From an uncultured Coprococcus sp. (lineage in GTDB: Bacteria; Bacillota; Clostridia; Lachnospirales; Lachnospiraceae), in NCBI GenBank assembly GCA_900548315.1, contig URJU01000028.1, positions 1-16,942 of the forward strand: DNA of 16,942 nucleotides. The letters are read 5' to 3'. Positions 14,346 through 16,942 of the stretch are shown in pieces. Numbering within the stretch: the stretch's first letter is position 1; each line of letters opens with the position of its first letter. A model generated the notes under the pieces. That model was not told the origin of the DNA and ran no database searches. It saw only the letters and a list, made by a program, of their open reading frames with translations. A program made the translations under genes and the position numbers.

Positions 14346-14623
14346 ATTTATCCAGCAAATATGCTGACTACATGTAAATGCGCAATGTCATCAATTTAAG
14401 CGTATTGAAAAAAAGTTAAGCTCTGTTATTCAATGCATTTATGTTATACTTATAGTGAAAATACTATGAGGCATGGTATGTTTACAAAGACCTAGATATT
14501 GAACAAACTGCTGAAACTGTTGAAAATTATGGTAGTGCATCAGTGCAGGGTTTCTAAATGCGACTACTATACTTATTAGGACTAAAACATCAGTAAGTGT
14601 TGGGAAAATAAAGGAGAAATTGC
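14346..14623 (+). other. Intergenic region and probable leader of the traX-like gene
   Basis: 278 bases with no clear gene. A possible promoter is at 14443-14450. After it, a plus-strand frame from 14459 to the TAA at 14555-14557 is open for 32 codons with protein-like composition (YVYKDLDIEQTAETVENYGS) but has no start codon. The stretch ends with the AAGGAG site of the next gene. I recognise no riboswitch. Confidence 0.4.
14443..14450 (+). promoter_or_regulatory. Possible extended -10 promoter
   Basis: TG-T-TATACT matches the extended -10 form TGnTATAAT in five of six hexamer bases. No good -35 box lies 16-18 bases upstream. It is the best promoter candidate between the terminator at 14345 and the gene at 14624, and would give a leader of about 165 nt. 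Confidence 0.3.
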
Positions 14624-15406
14624 ATGAAAGTTCATAATTATAAAATAAAAAATAACATTGAGCAGGCAGAGGATACAACTTGTGGAACATGCAGAAAAAT
14701 AACATTGAACGGTATAGGTCTGCTTTCCGGAGCACAGCTTAAGTATATAGCGTTCATTTCAATGCTTATAGATCATACGAATAAGACTTTGCTGTATCCG
14801 TATCTGGACGGTGGAATAATATCGGCTGTAAGTGATGTGTTTGATGTCCTGGGACGGATAGCCTTCCCGATATTCATATATATGTTGGTGGAGGGATATT
14901 TTCATACCAGAAACAAATGGAAGTATCTTGGAATGCTGCTTATATTTGGCGTGATATCTGAGATCCCTTATGACATGTTCTCCAGTGGCGTATTCTTTGA
15001 ATGGAATGCAAATAATATTATGTTCACATTGGCGATGGTGCTGGCAATGATATGGATCATAGATGTGCTGAGGAAAAAAATGGAGAAGCTTCCCAAGGCA
15101 GTATGGTTTATAGCAACGATACCGATAGTTGCCATAGTGTGTCTTATATCGATGAATCTTGCGGTTGATTATGACTACCACGCCATACTTATAGGATATT
15201 TCCTGTATATATTTCATGAAAAGTCCGCAATTGCAATACCGTTCTGCTACCTGGCGATGTTCAAGGAACCGTGGGCACTGTTGGGGTTTGGACTGACTTT
15301 GACATACAATGGCAAGCGCGGCAGGCAGAATAAGCTGGTGAATTACCTGTTCTATCCAGTGCATATGCTGATACTCGGTATTATAAGGATGTGTCTTGGG
15401 CTGTGA
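14624..15406 (+). CDS. TraX-family integral membrane protein
   Basis: 260 residues. After a polar, Cys-containing N-terminal 30 residues it shows the TraX family opening LSGAQLKYIAFISMLIDHTNK, then LGRIAFPIFIYMLVEGYFHTRN, ISEIPYDMF, and the ending TYNGKRGRQNKLVNYLFYPVHMLIL. About seven to eight hydrophobic segments are present. The founding member, TraX of the F plasmid, N-acetylates the pilin TraA. Chromosomal homologues in Bacillota are common, have no pilin beside them, and their substrate is unknown; an acyl-transfer role is only inferred. AAGGAG about eight bases before ATG 14624 sets the start. The M20 hydrolase starts 26 bases after its stop, so the two are probably co-transcribed. I see no conjugation genes nearby. 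Confidence 0.88.
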   Translation: MKVHNYKIKNNIEQAEDTTCGTCRKITLNGIGLLSGAQLKYIAFISMLIDHTNKTLLYPYLDGGIISAVSDVFDVLGRIAFPIFIYMLVEGYFHTRNKWKYLGMLLIFGVISEIPYDMFSSGVFFEWNANNIMFTLAMVLAMIWIIDVLRKKMEKLPKAVWFIATIPIVAIVCLISMNLAVDYDYHAILIGYFLYIFHEKSAIAIPFCYLAMFKEPWALLGFGLTLTYNGKRGRQNKLVNYLFYPVHMLILGIIRMCLGL

Positions 15407-15432
15407 TAGATGAGAAGGAGCACGGAGGCGTT

Positions 15433-16614
15433 ATGGAAATTGACAAAGAGCTGATGACAAAGATATATGACCTCAGGCGCAGGCTTCACAGCATTCCTGA
15501 GGCTTCGATGCATGAGATGCGGACTAAGGCGGTGCTCATGTCGTTTCTCAGGGAGAATACTGACCTTGAGATCGTGGATAGAGGCGCTTGGTTTTATGCG
15601 GTGCTGAAATCTTCTGATGACAGAATATGGGATGAAGAAAGACCGCCGATCGCGTTCAGGGCAGACATGGATGCAGTGTGTGGGCAGGATGGAAAGCCGG
15701 GACATTACTGCGGGCATGATGGACATAGCAGCATATTATGTGGGGCTGCGGCCTGGCTGTCCCGTGCAATGGAAAAATGCGAAAATACGCATGTGTGTGA
15801 TGGAAATAACAATTCTGGAGCGATTTGCCAGAATCAGATAATTAACAGGGACATCTATTTCATTTTCCAGCCCGGCGAGGAGATCGGTGCCGGGGCAAGA
15901 CTGTGCAGAGATCTTATAATTGAGAAGAATATAGGTGAGGTTTATGGACTTCATAACATACCGGGATATCCGAGAAATCATGTGCTGGCGATAGATGGAA
16001 CATTTGCATGCGCATCAACGGGGCTTGAGATACATATGATAGGGACAGCCAGCCATGCGGCATATCCTGAGGCGGGAAAGAATCCGGGACCTGCGCTTGC
16101 CAGGCTGCTGCTGGAGGTAGAGAAACTTACGGAGGAGTACAACCGCAGCAGGGGATTTGTCAGGATGACGCTCATCGGAGTGGATATTGGAAGTGCCAAT
16201 TATGGTGTGGCTGCATCAGAAGGAACGCTGCGCATGACGGTGAGGGCTGAGAGAGAAAAGATATTTGCCGGGTATGTGGACGAGATAAAGCAGATTGCAC
16301 AAAATACTGCGGACGATGGGGGCTTCACCCTTGATATACAGGAGATAGAGCGGTTCCCGGCAACGGAAAATCATGCTGTGAATGTGGATAAACTGAGAAA
16401 ATGTGCTGCTGACCAGAATATTATGGTCACAGAACTTGCTGAGCCGATGAGATGGTCGGAGGATTTTGGATACTATCTGCAGGAGACAAAGGGAGCATTC
16501 TTCGGCGTAGGTGATGGTGAGGATTATGCTCAGCTCCACACGGCGGGATTCGAGTTCCCGGATGAGATCATAGAGACAGCAGTTAAGATGTTTGTGGGGC
16601 TGGCATTGATGTAG
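15433..16614 (+). CDS. M20-family metallo-amidohydrolase (hippurate/N-acyl-amino-acid hydrolase type)
   Basis: Zinc (or Mn) enzyme that cleaves amide bonds of N-acylated amino acids or short peptides; cytoplasmic, no signal peptide. The 393 residues have the M20D layout. LRRRLHSIPE lies near the start, then FRADMDA, the metal-binding CGHDGH (93-98), FQPGEE with the catalytic Glu (145-150), GLHN (172-175), a dimerisation domain starting at TGLEIHMIGTASHAAYPE, and the late metal ligand in LHTAGFEFPDE (H369). The exact substrate cannot be read from sequence. Between AMEK and DIYFIFQPGEE there is an extra polar loop with three Cys residues (about 117-139) not usual in the family. GGAGG four bases before ATG 15433 sets the start; a GTG at 15391 lies inside the traX-like gene. 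It is probably co-transcribed with that gene. Confidence 0.9.
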   Translation: MEIDKELMTKIYDLRRRLHSIPEASMHEMRTKAVLMSFLRENTDLEIVDRGAWFYAVLKSSDDRIWDEERPPIAFRADMDAVCGQDGKPGHYCGHDGHSSILCGAAAWLSRAMEKCENTHVCDGNNNSGAICQNQIINRDIYFIFQPGEEIGAGARLCRDLIIEKNIGEVYGLHNIPGYPRNHVLAIDGTFACASTGLEIHMIGTASHAAYPEAGKNPGPALARLLLEVEKLTEEYNRSRGFVRMTLIGVDIGSANYGVAASEGTLRMTVRAEREKIFAGYVDEIKQIAQNTADDGGFTLDIQEIERFPATENHAVNVDKLRKCAADQNIMVTELAEPMRWSEDFGYYLQETKGAFFGVGDGEDYAQLHTAGFEFPDEIIETAVKMFVGLALM

Positions 16615-16666
16615 TGCAGGTAGGAGATAATAAGTTATTTGATGTTCAAAAATGGGATAAAGTCGT

Positions 16667-16904
16667 ATGAAGATAAAATATGACAGGCGCGTAATGCGTA
16701 TAATTCTGACCACCGCGGTGGTGGTATCTGTTCCTACACTTGTAGGAATGATCTGTGGTGTGTTTTTTGATGATGTTGTCAGTACATTTTGCGATGTTAT
16801 GATGGTTACGGGCGTTATAACATTTTGCCCTATGGCTGGTTTGTGGCTTGCCTGCCTGGACGCATGGCTGTACCTGAGAGAACTGGGCAAGGCCGGATAT
16901 GAGG
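16667..16904 (+). CDS. Small membrane protein, N-terminal part, cut by insert end
   Basis: ATG 16667 opens 79 codons that run into the adapter. It begins MKIKYDRRVMRIILTTAVVV, has two hydrophobic helices (about 11-32 and 43-66) separated by an acidic turn (FFDDVV), and then a charged stretch LRELGKAGYE. An in-frame TAA directly upstream (16658-16660) excludes an earlier start. The ribosome site is weak (GGGA nine bases away). It lies 52 bases after the M20 gene in the same direction. I do not recognise the family. Codons beyond 16904 are adapter and must not be read as protein. Confidence 0.6.
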
Positions 16905-16942
16905 CTGTCTCTTATACACATCTGACGCTGCCGACGATAAGG
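16905..16942 (-). other. Nextera adapter read-through (not genomic)
   Basis: CTGTCTCTTATACACATCT (16905-16923) is the Tn5 mosaic end, followed by the rest of the reverse-complemented Read 1 adapter to 16937. The final five bases TAAGG lie where a reverse-complemented i5 index begins. The true insert ends at about 16904. Confidence 0.97.

Noticed and set aside
14439..14735. Minus-strand 98-residue frame over the traX-like start
   Set aside because: It covers the leader, ribosome site and N terminus of a clear plus-strand gene and has low-complexity hydrophobic composition.
29..16904. CRISPR array, tRNA or rRNA gene, insertion sequence, toxin-antitoxin or phage module
   Set aside because: No spaced repeats, cloverleaf, rRNA segment, transposase or comparable genes are visible on either strand.
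16646..16921. Minus-strand 91-residue open frame starting MCIRDS
   Set aside because: Its start lies in the adapter, and the rest is antisense to the small membrane protein and its leader.
1..16942. Perfect 28-bp terminal inverted repeats at both ends, as of a transposon
   Set aside because: They are the Nextera adapter with the Tn5 mosaic end used in library preparation, not a genomic element.

Overview
The insert (29-16904) looks like a chromosomal segment of an anaerobic Bacillota, most likely Clostridia of the Lachnospiraceae type. The basis is AGGAGG-type ribosome sites on nearly every gene, moderate GC with AT-rich gaps, a Na+-type V-ATPase operon, a CwlD-like spore amidase, and a cytoplasmic GH32 fructosidase. 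This placement is inferred by family resemblance, not by a search. Both ends carry Illumina Nextera adapter (1-28 and 16905-16942), so the outermost bases are not genomic.

Layout. On the left (29-551) lie a possible C-terminal scrap of a plus-strand gene with a terminator, then gene-poor AT-rich DNA. Next, cwlD-like (minus) and tsaC (plus) diverge from a compact shared promoter region. tsaC and rpiB form a short unit ended by a strong terminator at 3078-3128. The core of the window (3404-12359) is a nine-gene V/A-type ATPase operon in the same order as Enterococcus hirae ntp: F (stalk G/H), I, K, E, C, G (subunit F), A, B, D. It ends at a two-way terminator (12387-12437). The proteolipid NtpK keeps the full set of Na+-coordinating side chains known from E. 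hirae, so the enzyme is predicted to be Na+-coupled. The operon is tightly packed except for three gaps: a 137-nt leader before ntpK, and two gaps with long hairpins that bracket the ntpA-ntpB pair. These genes encode the subunits needed in several copies.

At 12451-12679 two gene relics meet back to back. One is the C-terminal tail of a LacI-family regulator (minus); the other is the C-terminal tail of a sugar ABC-transporter ATPase (plus). Their orientation is what one deletion across a divergent lacI / ABC-operon promoter would leave, making the intact GH32 gene at 12702 an orphan of a lost sugar-uptake locus. A 464-nt gap with a terminator and two possible coding scraps follows. Then come a TraX-family membrane protein and an M20 metallo-amidohydrolase that are probably co-transcribed, and the start of a small membrane protein cut by the end of the insert.

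I found no CRISPR array, tRNA, rRNA, insertion sequence or defence system. The points most worth checking are the lacI/ABC deletion scar and the paired hairpins around ntpAB.
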